Assembly (NCBI RefSeq): GCF_037975245.1
Contig: NC_092563.1
Coordinates: 1,515,001-1,579,000 of the forward strand
Length of the DNA stretch: 64,000 nt
Direction: 5' to 3'
From: Apostichopus japonicus
Taxonomy: Eukaryota > Echinodermata > Holothuroidea > Aspidochirotida > Stichopodidae
Under the pieces are notes generated by a model. The model searched no databases. It saw only the letters and a program-made list of their open reading frames with translations, and was not told where the DNA came from. Of the stretch, positions 1 to 10,615 are shown piece by piece; position 1 is the stretch's first letter; the number at the start of each line of letters is the position of its first letter. The translations under genes were made by a program, and so were the position numbers.

Positions 1-338
1 AAATATTTTTTTTTAAATGGTTTCTTTCAGTTTGTCAGCGACTTCCAAGCCATCATGTTTTGTAATTATGATTCTTAAAAGATCAAATAGTTTATGGTTT
101 TGAAGTATGACGGAACGTTGTAAGAAATACAGTGACTGAGGTAAAGGTAGCATAAGATCCAGGATATTGGTTGCAAAGGAAAATTTATCAAGAACACTTG
201 TTTTACCTATTTTTAATTTAAAAAAACCCATGTGATTCACCTTTCTAAAAGTTTTAAAGTTGATCATACTGCATGTTTCAACAATGCAGGAATGATTTCC
301 CTCATTTTAAATCGTCTTGTGTTTTTTTTTTACTTCAG

Positions 339-3315
339 GCGGTGACAGCAAAACACTGATGCTGGTGCAAGTATCGCCTGTAGCCAAGAACTCTGGCGAG
401 TCGCAGTGCACCCTTAGTTTTGCTCAAAGGGTAAGATCGGTCGAGTTGGGTTCTGCTAAGAAGAAAGTAGAGACAGCAGAGATCGCAGCTCTCAGAGAAA
501 GACTCTCTCAATATGAGGTAGGTTTACAGTTGTTTAGTTTTTGGTTTTCAAACGGTTGCAAAATGAAAGTTGATGAACAAAGAAAGCAGTTATCCTTGAA
601 ATTCGAAACAGTGACATCAGTGTAAGACACTGCGCACTTGGTCCAATAATTTATTTGCCCTTTCAAGTTTGTGTTTACATTTCTAGTCAGTTTTCTGTTG
701 TTCATCTCTTTTGTATATTTCAAATTCAAGAGAGTTAAAATGAAAATGTTATAAAAGTTGTAACCCTTATTTGTCCTGACATTTTGTAAGAGATGGAAAG
801 ATTTACAGTTGGCACAGTTTCAGTTCAGTAACTCTTTAGAGATGTTGATTGAATATGTTATTTTTACTTAACTTGAAACATGCTGAATTGCCTACTATTT
901 TAAACAAAAGGCATGGTATCGAATGATGCTGGATAGCCACATTGTAAGAGTGCAGGAATTGTGTTCCTGACATCAATGGTATTGAGTCCTGTTGTTGCAT
1001 AAAATGGCTTTTACTTTTTCCAACATTTGTTCTTATTTTTCTATCGTTATATTTCCATTTATATTGTTGTCATTTTGTCACATAATTTGCTTTATCACCA
1101 CACAAATGCTGTTATCTTCTTATTTATTTTTATTGTTGCTATATTTGTCTCTTTTCTTCAAGTAGAGTTCTCGCAGTTTTTATTTATCACTTTTTTGATT
1201 TAATGCAAAGTTTAACCAATTAATGTAGGTGATCATTCACAAGAAAATTATTTTAAAAGTCTACAAATGACAAAGACTCAAATCAAGTATCATTGGTGAA
1301 TGGCCTGACTTGAAAGCTGGGGGGAGGTAGGGTTGTATTATAGAGTTAGAAATATCTCATTATTTTTGTGATTAAAACTAGGCTAAAAACGTACTTATTT
1401 GCCTTCATATAGAGTCATTTCTTTGTCAAGTCTGAATTGGGTCAAAATCTAACTCTTAACACTGATGTAGGAAGTTAAGAAGTCAATCGTAACCATTTCT
1501 TTATTATGAATTTCAACTATGCCTGCCGCACACTACACTGATCATGACGCAACTCGACTGTCGTTTCTGGATAATTGTTGATAGTCGGGTGTGTGTGCGT
1601 GGTCTTAAGATTACGACTGATCATGAATTTACCAGTCTTAAGTTGCGTCTGCTTCAGTCAGGCAGGCTGTAGAATTTTCCCCGACTGGTGTGGAAGCTGC
1701 CCAGTCTTCACAAATTCAACCAATCACGGGAATGTAATTCTGCATGTGACCTACACGACCATCTTTGGTTAACAGAAAGCAGTCGTTGTATGCACTTGTC
1801 AGTCATTCTGAGAGGCGGGGGAGGGGGGGGGTGGGGAGGGGAGGGGGCAGTCAAAAGCACAAACTAAGATTCCCCTTGTAATGACAGTCGAGTTGCATCG
1901 AGTCATGATCAGTCTAGTAGTGTGTGGCGAGCTTTAAGGTTCATCCGCCTCCCCTCCCGCAATACACAATATTCCTCAGCAGTTCTAGATCTCAGAATTA
2001 CATCAAAGAAACATGTCTGAAACGTAAAAAAAAAAAGGATTTGAACATAATTTACAAACCAACCTGACCTACACATCTCCAACTAACAACTGCAGTTCAT
2101 ACACCTTCTCATTTTAACCCGATTATGTTTCCTACGCCCTATGTATAACATGAATATTTCCTTGATCTTTTCACTAGGACTCTAGTGGGTAGTGACAGGG
2201 AGGTAACCTGTTGCATGGTTTTTATCTTTTGATATTTTTTGCATGTGACACATTTCTGTCTGTTTTGTCTCTGTTTCTATATGGAGTTTTCTTTGGGTCC
2301 TTTTTGTGGGTTATGATGATTGCATTTTAGTGGAATTTTAAACATATTAAAGGCCTGACCTAGTAATCTTGAGTGTTTTTTGTTTTTCCTGTGTGGTGTG
2401 CCTTAGAGGTTGAATAACGTTTGACTGTGCTCACCTGATGTACACCTATATAAAACAGAATTAACTGTAAACAGTGAAGAGTCAGTTACTTCTTAAAGAC
2501 ATCACAAATGTTTTGAATTAAATGATTAAATTGGCTTGATTTGATTGTTTGCTGCGCATTTATACTGTTCATTCAATATATATTTAGATTCAGATAGCAT
2601 GTCCAGTGTCCACCCTGTTTCCAGTTCACCCCAATTTTCAATATGTTAACTTAATTACTGCTGCTATAATTAATCAATAAGAATCTTGCCTTGGCTTGCT
2701 ATGTTGTTTAATTCCCAGCAGGGAGTTTGCATGTTTTATAATTATATTTCCCCAACTCAAAATGTTGCACTACGAAATGAGTCTGCTTGCATGGTACTAT
2801 CAACCTCTCATGCATATTATTGGAATTACCCCATGTTAAAATACCAGTAAATCTGGCACCACTTTTGTGGATGGCAATCAATGGCTTGCACAGGACTGGT
2901 TTCTATCTACAAAGTACTTAGTAGGTATCGATGGTTTATAGGTGATCCTGTAATGTGAATCTCACATGAAACTTTAGGTACATTTTCTCTGGTGAGAAGG
3001 GTTCAAACTGCAAAGAAAATGTAGATTTATACCTGAATTCCTATCTTGATGGTGAACAAAGAACTGCTTTTGGATGATCTGAAGTTACTGAAAATGGGAC
3101 TTTTCTTCAGATTTGCAAAAATGAAAACTGATACATTTTCTTCTCTTGAAGACTTAAGAAGTGAAAAAGCAAAGGTTAATTCAAGTACATTACAATATCA
3201 AGTCTTTTATTTGCCTCTTTTCTTTTCCCTACAGAATGGGGCCGTAGGTCAATATTCTTCACCAAAGCCGAAAGGAACGCCGTCCTCCAGAAAAGGCACA
3301 CCCAAAGCCAGATGA
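339..3315 (+). CDS. KIFC3: C-terminal-motor kinesin (kinesin-14, KIFC3-like), last two coding exons
   Basis: Two coding exons at 339-517 and 3235-3315 join in phase 0 and end in TGA at 3313-3315. The 5' part lies beyond the left edge. The first exon reads GGDSKTLMLVQVSP, the end of the kinesin motor core, then LSFAQRVRSVELG, the closing helix typical of KIFC2/KIFC3 kinesin-14 motors, which sit at the protein's C terminus. A short helical segment (AALRERLSQYE) and a basic Ser/Pro/Gly tail follow. Kinesin-14 proteins move toward microtubule minus ends; KIFC3 acts in organelle transport and at junctional microtubules. Splice sites are TTCAG at 338, GTAGGT at 518 and CTACAG at 3234. KIFC1 is unlikely because its end motif differs. 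KIFC2 cannot be excluded from so short a piece. Confidence 0.85.
518..3234 (+). other. Last intron of the KIFC3-like gene
   Basis: A 2.7-kb intron with GTAGGT donor and CTACAG acceptor. It holds one inverted-repeat element (about 1521-1932) with a G-run at 1816-1848. The rest is AT-rich sequence in which I see no exon-like reading frame. The open frame over 3046-3234 just before the last exon is intron read-through. Confidence 0.7.
1521..1932. mobile_element. Inverted-repeat element, family A copy 1 (MITE-like)
   Basis: The left end begins GCCTGCCGCACACTAC and runs through TGATCATGAC to ACTCGACTGTC. The right end, read on the other strand, begins GCTCGCCACACACTAC and also runs through TGATCATGAC to ACTCGACTGTC, giving roughly 45-50-bp imperfect terminal inverted repeats. 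The interior has no coding potential and contains a core word GCATGTGACCTA, also found in copies near 40.4 and 49.7 kb. This suits a non-autonomous DNA transposon. No convincing target-site duplication is visible, so the outer ends are approximate. Confidence 0.75.
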
Positions 3316-3493
3316 TGAAGACCTCCTACGATTGAATGCCAAAGAAGGCCAAAAAATCTACTCCCAAGATATTCCTATTTTAAGAATTGGTGATTGCCAT
3401 CTATTTTGTAAAACAAGTAAAGGGTGCCTTAAGCCGTTAATTAATATGAGGAATTTGTATTAATTGCTGACACATTGGCCAATAGTGTTGTCA

Positions 3494-3499
3494 AATAAA
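3494..3499 (+). terminator. Candidate poly(A) signal of the KIFC3-like gene
   Basis: AATAAA lies 179 bp after the stop codon in AT-rich sequence. It is the first canonical hexamer downstream of the stop. Confidence 0.5.
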
Positions 3500-6039
3500 T
3501 GAAATTCAGCTGTTGTCTCCTTCCATGATCCATGTCAGCTTCAGCAATCGTGAGCCTTTATTTCAAAGAACACTTTATAATGAAATTCAAAAGTAACTTG
3601 TATGGAGTGTTTTGGTGTTTGAATTGATGTTACACGCAAGAGCAATTCCCACGTCCATCAGTAATGGACCTTTTTAATCTCTGGTACATTATTTTATGAA
3701 AGCTCTATGATCGTAGCCTCATAGGAGGCTCAAGGAAGCTATAGGAAATTACTCCCTCAGGATATGTATCATGTAATAATTGTCCTTGTTTCATTATCCA
3801 ATATTTATGATAGAACTTTCAAATAGAAGCAATTGAAGGGAACTCTATTCAAAGGACATGACATGTCTTTGTTAATGACTTTACAGAGGTTTGTTGAATA
3901 AACAAGCTGAGTTGATCACCCTGGTGACTTGCTGATTCAGATGATGACTCAATCATTCAATAATTGATAGCGAGTACGTTCGTATCAGAACCAGCAAAGC
4001 AAGAGACATTTGTTTTTAATTAAACAAAGAACCGAAGAAGAGTGAATTTGTTGTGCCTTGGAATAAACACTTTGCTCCATATTTAATTTAAACTGTACAG
4101 AGCATCTGCAGTATCTCAAAACATATTTTCCAGCTAATTTAAATTTCTGCTACTAGAGGCTCGGTATCATGTGTTTTAAAACAAAACTCGGAGATGTTGG
4201 TACACATCAGTCATTTTCCTCTTTTACTCTCTATGTATTACTGTGAAAAATCATGCCAAAAGTGTTATTTTCATTCAGATGTAGATGGTACATTGGTTTA
4301 ATTTAAACAGTTTCACCAATCCATGCACAAACCATGGAAACCTGCATGGCATGATCCATTAATGGTGTTAAGAATTAACTTCAAAGCTATTTTGCTACCT
4401 GTGGATGGGAAGCAGTTCCTATCTTATGGATATCTGCCAGTGACATCATGATAATTGCTGTCACTACTTTAAGAGGAACGCAGTCGCTGAAAATATCTCA
4501 GCTGGGACATTTCCCTCTTCAGAAAGTACTTTGTAAACATTTCTGCATTGTGCAATATAAAGTTAGGAGTGAAAAATTATGAAAAATTCTTGCTTAAATG
4601 GGACACAGAGGAAAGCAGACACCCAATGAAAGACACATAATCAATATATAATACACTAGACTTTTCAGGTTAGAAAATGACACTGTATTCCTAATGTTTT
4701 AATCACATTATGTCTTAACATCCATGATGAAATCAATTATAGCGTACACTAACGAATGTTTGGTTTGAAAAGTGTTGTTTCTATGCAGCCTTCCTGTAGA
4801 GATTAAAACTAACTGAAACTTACATTTCTTTCACATTAGAATTCTTTCAATTATCGAGAAACATGTTAAGTAGTCAAGATGATTTAATTAAAATAAGAAT
4901 GGTATTGTTGATGAAAAGATATTTTGGAACTCAAAGTTTTATGAATGTATATTAACATCTCTTATATTTTGAATGCTTTTATGCTACTAGATTATTTAAC
5001 TCTATATATTTCATAATTGATGTGCATTAAACCAAGTCCAAGAGTTCCATTGATCATTGTCTTTATTTAAAGCAAAGTGCCATTACTTACATGTGATAAC
5101 AGAAAATGTAAAACCATCTTTTTGTCATCTTTTTTATATTTTTTATTTCTTATAAATTAGTTACAAAGACTCGAGTAGCATCCGTTCATCTCTTTACACT
5201 TCTGATGTGTTAATTTCAAGATACCACTACACACTAGTTATGTTACATCAAGGCTGAATAATACATCTATTAAAGAGCTTTGAGAATGAGAGAAGCGAAA
5301 CTTGCATCTACGAACATCGATCTTCAAAACAGTGAGGGCCTTAAGCCTGTCATCACCTAAAACACTACCAGAGCTCTGTAACAAAATGACACAGATAAAA
5401 TTACTACTTTACTTGAAACAAATTGTAACAGTGGATCTCCCATGCATCTGGCTGCTTTTCAATTCAAATCTGTTTGCGCTCTGTGTCACAATTTCCGTGT
5501 TCTCCTTATAGCAGTTAGCTCTTGTCCTATCCCTTACTATTAAATTTCAAATATGCTAAATGAGTTGGTATGGTTGTATTTACTTCAAAACATGCTCAAA
5601 ACTAAGACAACCATCTAGATATAATACACAAAAGGTAACCTGCACTACCCCCAAACATGCTAGAGAAAATAAGTCCGCCATTTTCAAAAAGTACTCCTCT
5701 TACACTGCAATGCATACAACAGCATGATATCTCATTGCGATACTCAAATGTCTAATTAGACCTCCTCTTCCTTAATATCAGGGGTTATAATGTCTTGCAT
5801 TTGAAGCATTGTTCTGCAAACTTTTCACATGTTTCGATAGCAACAATGATGACCTTTCAAGGCTGAATATGCTTCTATCATTAGGTGAGCTCTGCTCACC
5901 TCCAGACAATATTCTCCTACAGCCACTCAAATGCCTCTGAATTCATTTATACTCTTCTCCGTCCAGTCTCAGGGATCTCCTCTCATCTTGTCCAATCCTC
6001 CCAAAACTGCTTCACGTTGATGAATACCGGTCCTATTTT
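3500..6039. other. Spacer between convergent KIFC3-like and MPHOSPH6 genes
   Basis: About 2.5 kb of AT-rich sequence that probably includes the MPHOSPH6 3' untranslated region. A minus-strand AATAAA (TTTATT at 5062-5067) is one possible poly(A) signal about 1 kb past the stop. I see no exon, RNA gene or clear mobile element here; the open frame at 5302-5511 has no recognisable content. Confidence 0.5.
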
Positions 6040-9000
6040 TCAGTCATCATCAGACGGTTTCATGAATTTCATCTTCTTAATGTCACTCTCTTCCATTGTA
6101 CCAGTCCTGTTTCTCTTCTTGGTAAACTTCTTTCCGATGGTTCCAATCAGAGACGAATACCTGTCAAAAAGCAAGTAAGATATTTCTCACTTTAGCTGTT
6201 GTTACTTGAAGGAAGAGCTAATTGGTTATGAAACAGCAGATTGTTGATTTCTTTCAGAGCTTATGGGTCAACCCAACCATGGACTCATTGTAAACAGATG
6301 ACATTTCAAACTTGATAATAAGACTATTAAATTGCAACATTTCAAAACCAGAGGGACTAAAATCACACCATCGACCTTTCTTTGTTTCATACACAAATCA
6401 AATTTGACATGCAAGTTGCACTTACTCATTTTTTTACTACAGTAATTATTGCAAAGTCATACAAGTTTTCTAGCCCAACAGGTAGAATAAACAGATCTTA
6501 TCCTAATCCTTTGTTTTTGATAGTACCAACATTGAGTCAAAAACTTTAAATCAACAACATTTGCTATATATATAACAGTATCCAGTTATTTATTTATTGT
6601 TTTGAAAACTGGATTCATCTGGCAAACCTTGAACTGACTGGCTAGAGGTACAAAGTATACATTTTGATGCAAATTTGGAAAAAACTTGCAATATATTGAG
6701 TTTGTCTTTGTGTGGAAAAAAAACATGTAAAACTGGTGAATTACAGCAAATTTCACTTTGGTCATCGTAAGAGAAAGATAAGAAGCATCAATGAGTATTG
6801 GAGTAATTTCTTACATATTGTATTTACTATATGCATCAAAAGGACACTTATCAATGTCAGGAATTCTTTGATTCACAGAAGACGATGTTGAAAAATAAAA
6901 TATGTAAATTCTGTTTACCTGGCTGCCATCTCCTCATCTGAAACAGCAATTTCCTTTTCCCTTGCATCGCTTTCCTCAGCCTGCACTTTAGCTTTCTCAT
7001 TTGCCATCAGTTTCTGGAAACAAACATGAAGAAACACAGACTCAAACAGAGTACAAAGAGCATCAATAAATTAATAGATATTATATCAAAAATAGAAATA
7101 ATTATAAAAAGCTAAATACAAAACATTTGAATAACAACTTGTTTGGAAGTCTACATAGATTAAAAAAAAAGCACAAACATGTTTGGCTGTGTTCTGATGA
7201 CAGTCTAAAGAAAAACCCTTGACGACAAATAATGACTGTTTAATTTCTATAACAGCAATAGATGCTATTAGGGATCTTTCCAATTAATTTACATGTTTAG
7301 TTTAGGAATTGCAAAATCATATTAAGTCCCACCATATTGTATATCCTAACTGTGGCAAGTGAATAGGATATTAACCATATGTAATATTTCTTGATGGGGT
7401 AAGTACACAGATTGCTATGAAATGGTCATTGTCCAAGGTCATTGACAGGAAGTGATATTGCGTTTTACTTTCTTATTTACATCAATTTCAAAAGATCGTT
7501 GGACTTTATTTGTGTATCTTGAATAACACAACAAGCTATGAAGCTATACCATACATTATTATTTATAAAATTATACCGTACACTTTTTTTGATTATCAAT
7601 GTTTTCAAACATATAAGAAGGGATAAAATATCAGTACCTCAATGACTGGATTCATTCCTTTGAATGAGAACCTCCCAAATTGTAGATTCTCAAAAGGTAC
7701 AAAGCTGTCTTCCACTTCAAATTTGCTCCTGAAATAGAAACAAAAGCAAGATATTAATATGAAACATTTCACCCTTTTCTTCTGGATCAAGATTCGATAA
7801 ATTGTCATTAAATACTTGAGCAAACCCTACATACAAACCCAAACCCTACCTTGAGCAAACCCTACTTTGTGAAATATTCATCTTTATCTGATCAGAGCCT
7901 GTCCTATTTTATATAACAATGAGTTTTCTTACCAAAATTTGGCTGAATTCAAGAGATGAATTTAGCCAATGAGTAGTTGGAGGTAAAATTATTAAATATG
8001 CCACGTTAACTAGAGATCAAACTTTATGGCAAAAATATAAAAAATACCAGATTTAACTAACCTCTTCAATCCATGCAAACTCTCATAATTCTGAGTAACA
8101 ACTTATGGCTTGAGGTATGTACATGTGAGTAGCTATGACAGCTCTCAGTTCAATGTTGCATATATGACACACACATTCCATCAACAGGCTTAAATTTAAA
8201 TTAGTTAGGACTACTGCAAACATACTCTTTGACATCCAGATCTGGCAAGTCTAACACCCAGTGATCCTCGTCCACCTTTGACATCAGTGCTTTTTCTTCT
8301 TCAGCTGCATTTGCTTGACCATACCTCCTTTGCATGAACTATTCACAATAAAAGGAGGGGAAAAAAATCACTTTTGAATAGTTAACTGATAAATTTTACC
8401 TATCTTTTCTTCAATGTTCATACAGCAACAAAGGAAAAAACTTTTTATTTACTGTCCCAGAAAAAAACTCCAAATTTGTATAATGGCCCTGAATAATTTT
8501 ACCTTCTGGCTTTTTGTTTGTAGCAACAGCTTGAATATAAGCAGGAATAGCTTAAAACTATAATAACATAAATGTTACCCAGATTGTTCAATAATTTCAT
8601 AGTATTTTCATATGGAAAACTCCTCCTTCTACTTAGTGATTAATAATGAGACTTCCAGACACCTTAACTATTTGAGCATTTTGGCTTAATCTTGTACAAA
8701 ATAGCTATTTCTAGATGAAATGTTCAAAACATGGGCATTTGACCATCAACCTACAGTAGAAACACAGATCCATCAAAAAATTCCCCTCTCCATTTTAACA
8801 TATATCAAAGTCAACATCATTTTCATGTCTTTAAATACTAATTTACAGGAAAATAGTTGGTGACATGGAAACTGAGTACACGTGCAATGATCAATTCAGG
8901 CTGAGATAATCAACCACTGTCAGTGAGAAGTGAAAATCTTTCAGTCAAATGGAAGACTTTGCAAATTATATTGTAATTAATCTAATAATCCCTGTGAAGG

Positions 9001-9860
9001 CTTTGTTTATCAAGATATAATGCTGGTGCATTTTCATCATCAATGCATTCATATGAAAGTAGAAAGTGTGGTACATCATTAGGGTACTAATTACAAAATA
9101 TATCAATGAAGATAATTTTAGTACAGGAATTATCGAGGTATTTTATTACAAATAATGTGAATGAAGAATTACTGTAAAGATAAGACCATTCAGGGGCGTA
9201 TACATGATTTTTTGATAGGGGAGGAGGGGGAGTGGGAATGCAGGTGCTGGAGGACACCAGCCATTCAGGGGAATGTTGTGCGCCACAGCCCCTCCTCCTT
9301 GAATCCCACAATGACACTGCAGAAGTTAACGTTAGATGTATGTTAAGTGAGAGAGGGTTGTGGTCAAGTGGTTAAGGCAGTGGACTTGCGATCTAAGGCT
9401 TGCAAGGTTCGAGTCCCTGACCTGATTATTACATTGTGTCCCAGGGGACATGATGTAGATGTGGTGTATTGTTGTGCCCCAGGAGGGATTGTTTGAATTG
9501 TGCACACTTTGCTGTGTGGGTGTGACAAGCTACCAATGACCAATGGATAAGTTCTAAAGTTGTGTGAGGGGGCCTTCGCCTAAAAAAAAGCTGTAAACCT
9601 TCAACTTTAACTTTTAAACTTGAGAGTAATCAATTTGAAGAATTCATTTGGCACAGTGAGTATACCACGCCATGTTAATGCCATAACGACTCATGCCAGG
9701 CTGGATATGAAGCAGTTCCACGATGTCTGATCGATTTAAACTGGAAGGATGAGCCTAACAGATACTCTGTCACAAACGTAGGAACTATTTTGGGCTAAAT
9801 GTCAAGAAAATATTGCAATGGAATTACCTTCATCTGCTTAACATTCTTAGAGAGCTGCAT
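6040..9860 (-). CDS. MPHOSPH6: M-phase phosphoprotein 6, nuclear exosome cofactor (complete, five exons)
   Basis: Coding exons in transcript order are 9860-9828, 8338-8226, 7728-7638, 7013-6919 and 6160-6040. All introns are GT-AG, phases agree, and the sum is 453 nt, or 150 residues (human about 160). The N terminus MQLSKNVKQMKFMQRR matches the family's LSKN..MKFMQR start, and no in-frame ATG lies just upstream. Then come a DHWVLDLPDL motif, the FEVEDSFVPFENLQFGRFSF block with the family's GRxSFxGxNP core, VSDEEMAARY, IGTIGKKFTKKR, and a KKMKFMKPSDDD end. MPHOSPH6 binds the nuclear RNA exosome with MTR4 and RRP6 and helps 3' maturation of 5.8S rRNA in the nucleus; the basic C-terminal part suits RNA contact. 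It is divergent from KIF15, with 755 bp between the start codons. Confidence 0.95.
9350..9621 (+). mobile_element. tRNA-derived SINE in MPHOSPH6 intron 1
   Basis: A tRNA-like head carries an A box (TGGTCAAGTGGTTAAGG from 9361) and a B box (GGTTCGAGTCCC at 9406-9417), about 45 bp apart as in RNA polymerase III promoters. About 200 bp of non-tRNA body follow, ending in a CCTTCGCC plus A-run tail. The head resembles a Ser/Leu-type tRNA, but no acceptor stem closes around it, so it is a SINE rather than a tRNA gene. It lies antisense to MPHOSPH6. Confidence 0.75.
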
Positions 9861-10615
9861 TTTCGTTGACGAAGCAATACGTACGAACGAAACTTGACTG
9901 GAGTTGCGCAACGTTATGCTAAACCGATAGGTGGAAAGTAAGTATGAAAATACCTCTTCTTTATAGGGGAAGTAATGACCATACCCCTGATACCGTTCGC
10001 AATTTTTATTTGGACCAGGTAACTCAGCCGCCCCCCCCCCCTTGAGGATTTTTTTTAATGTTTTATGATATCGCTAGTATTTTCAAAAGAGAAAATGCTA
10101 AGATGCAACTAACAAGGCATGGGAAGTGCCATTTCCAGCGATCTGGGAGGCATATATTGACTATCGTACTTCAGAAACCAGTTTGAAGTCCATTAGTCTT
10201 ACTTACTAAGACACTTTCCCCCATAAATTATATTCGACCGTCATCTCCACTGGCCACGTGACTTTCGAGATTTTAAGTTAATACGATGGAAAGATAAAGG
10301 GTCACATGTCAATTTGGGTATGAAGATTTCTGTCACTCATTTAGCCCAAGTGAAATCTCTGCCACAGCCAAAGAACTATAAAGGCCCCTTCTCTATTTCT
10401 ATGGCCAGAGTGTAAATGTTGGCGTTCCAAACAAAAGACAAATTCAGTGCAAGTTAAAGAGATGGCGCTACTCTTCTTTGTTTTATTCGTATTTAGTTTG
10501 GCAAATATCGTAATATCGACAGGGCGCCTTTATTTGAAACATAAATTTAACTGGTTTGGGAACGCGTTAAAATAATAGCTGCCAATGAATCACTGTTGCA
10601 TCCAACGTTTTTATA
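9861..10615. promoter_or_regulatory. Divergent promoter region of MPHOSPH6 and KIF15
   Basis: There are 755 bp between the two start codons. Visible elements are TATAAAG at 10377-10383, a TTGGCG E2F-like word near 10420, and a CDE/CHR-like pair at 10522-10538 close to KIF15. A poly-C run lies near 10030. Transcription start sites cannot be read from sequence. The region could act as one bidirectional promoter or as two adjacent ones. Confidence 0.55.
10522..10538 (+). promoter_or_regulatory. CDE/CHR-like cell-cycle element before KIF15
   Basis: GGGCGCC at 10522-10528 is followed after exactly four bases (TTTA) by TTTGAA at 10533-10538. A GC-rich CDE spaced four bases from a CHR (TTTGAA) is the arrangement bound by DREAM and MYB-MuvB in animal G2/M genes. 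It sits 78 bp before the KIF15 ATG. Confidence 0.55.

Noticed and set aside
9187-9346. hAT transposon end at CAGGGGCGTA near 9191
   Set aside because: No matching opposite end or target duplication nearby, so too short to call.
9361-9417. tRNA gene
   Set aside because: A and B boxes are present, but no closing acceptor stem; a conserved-looking SINE body and A-run tail follow.
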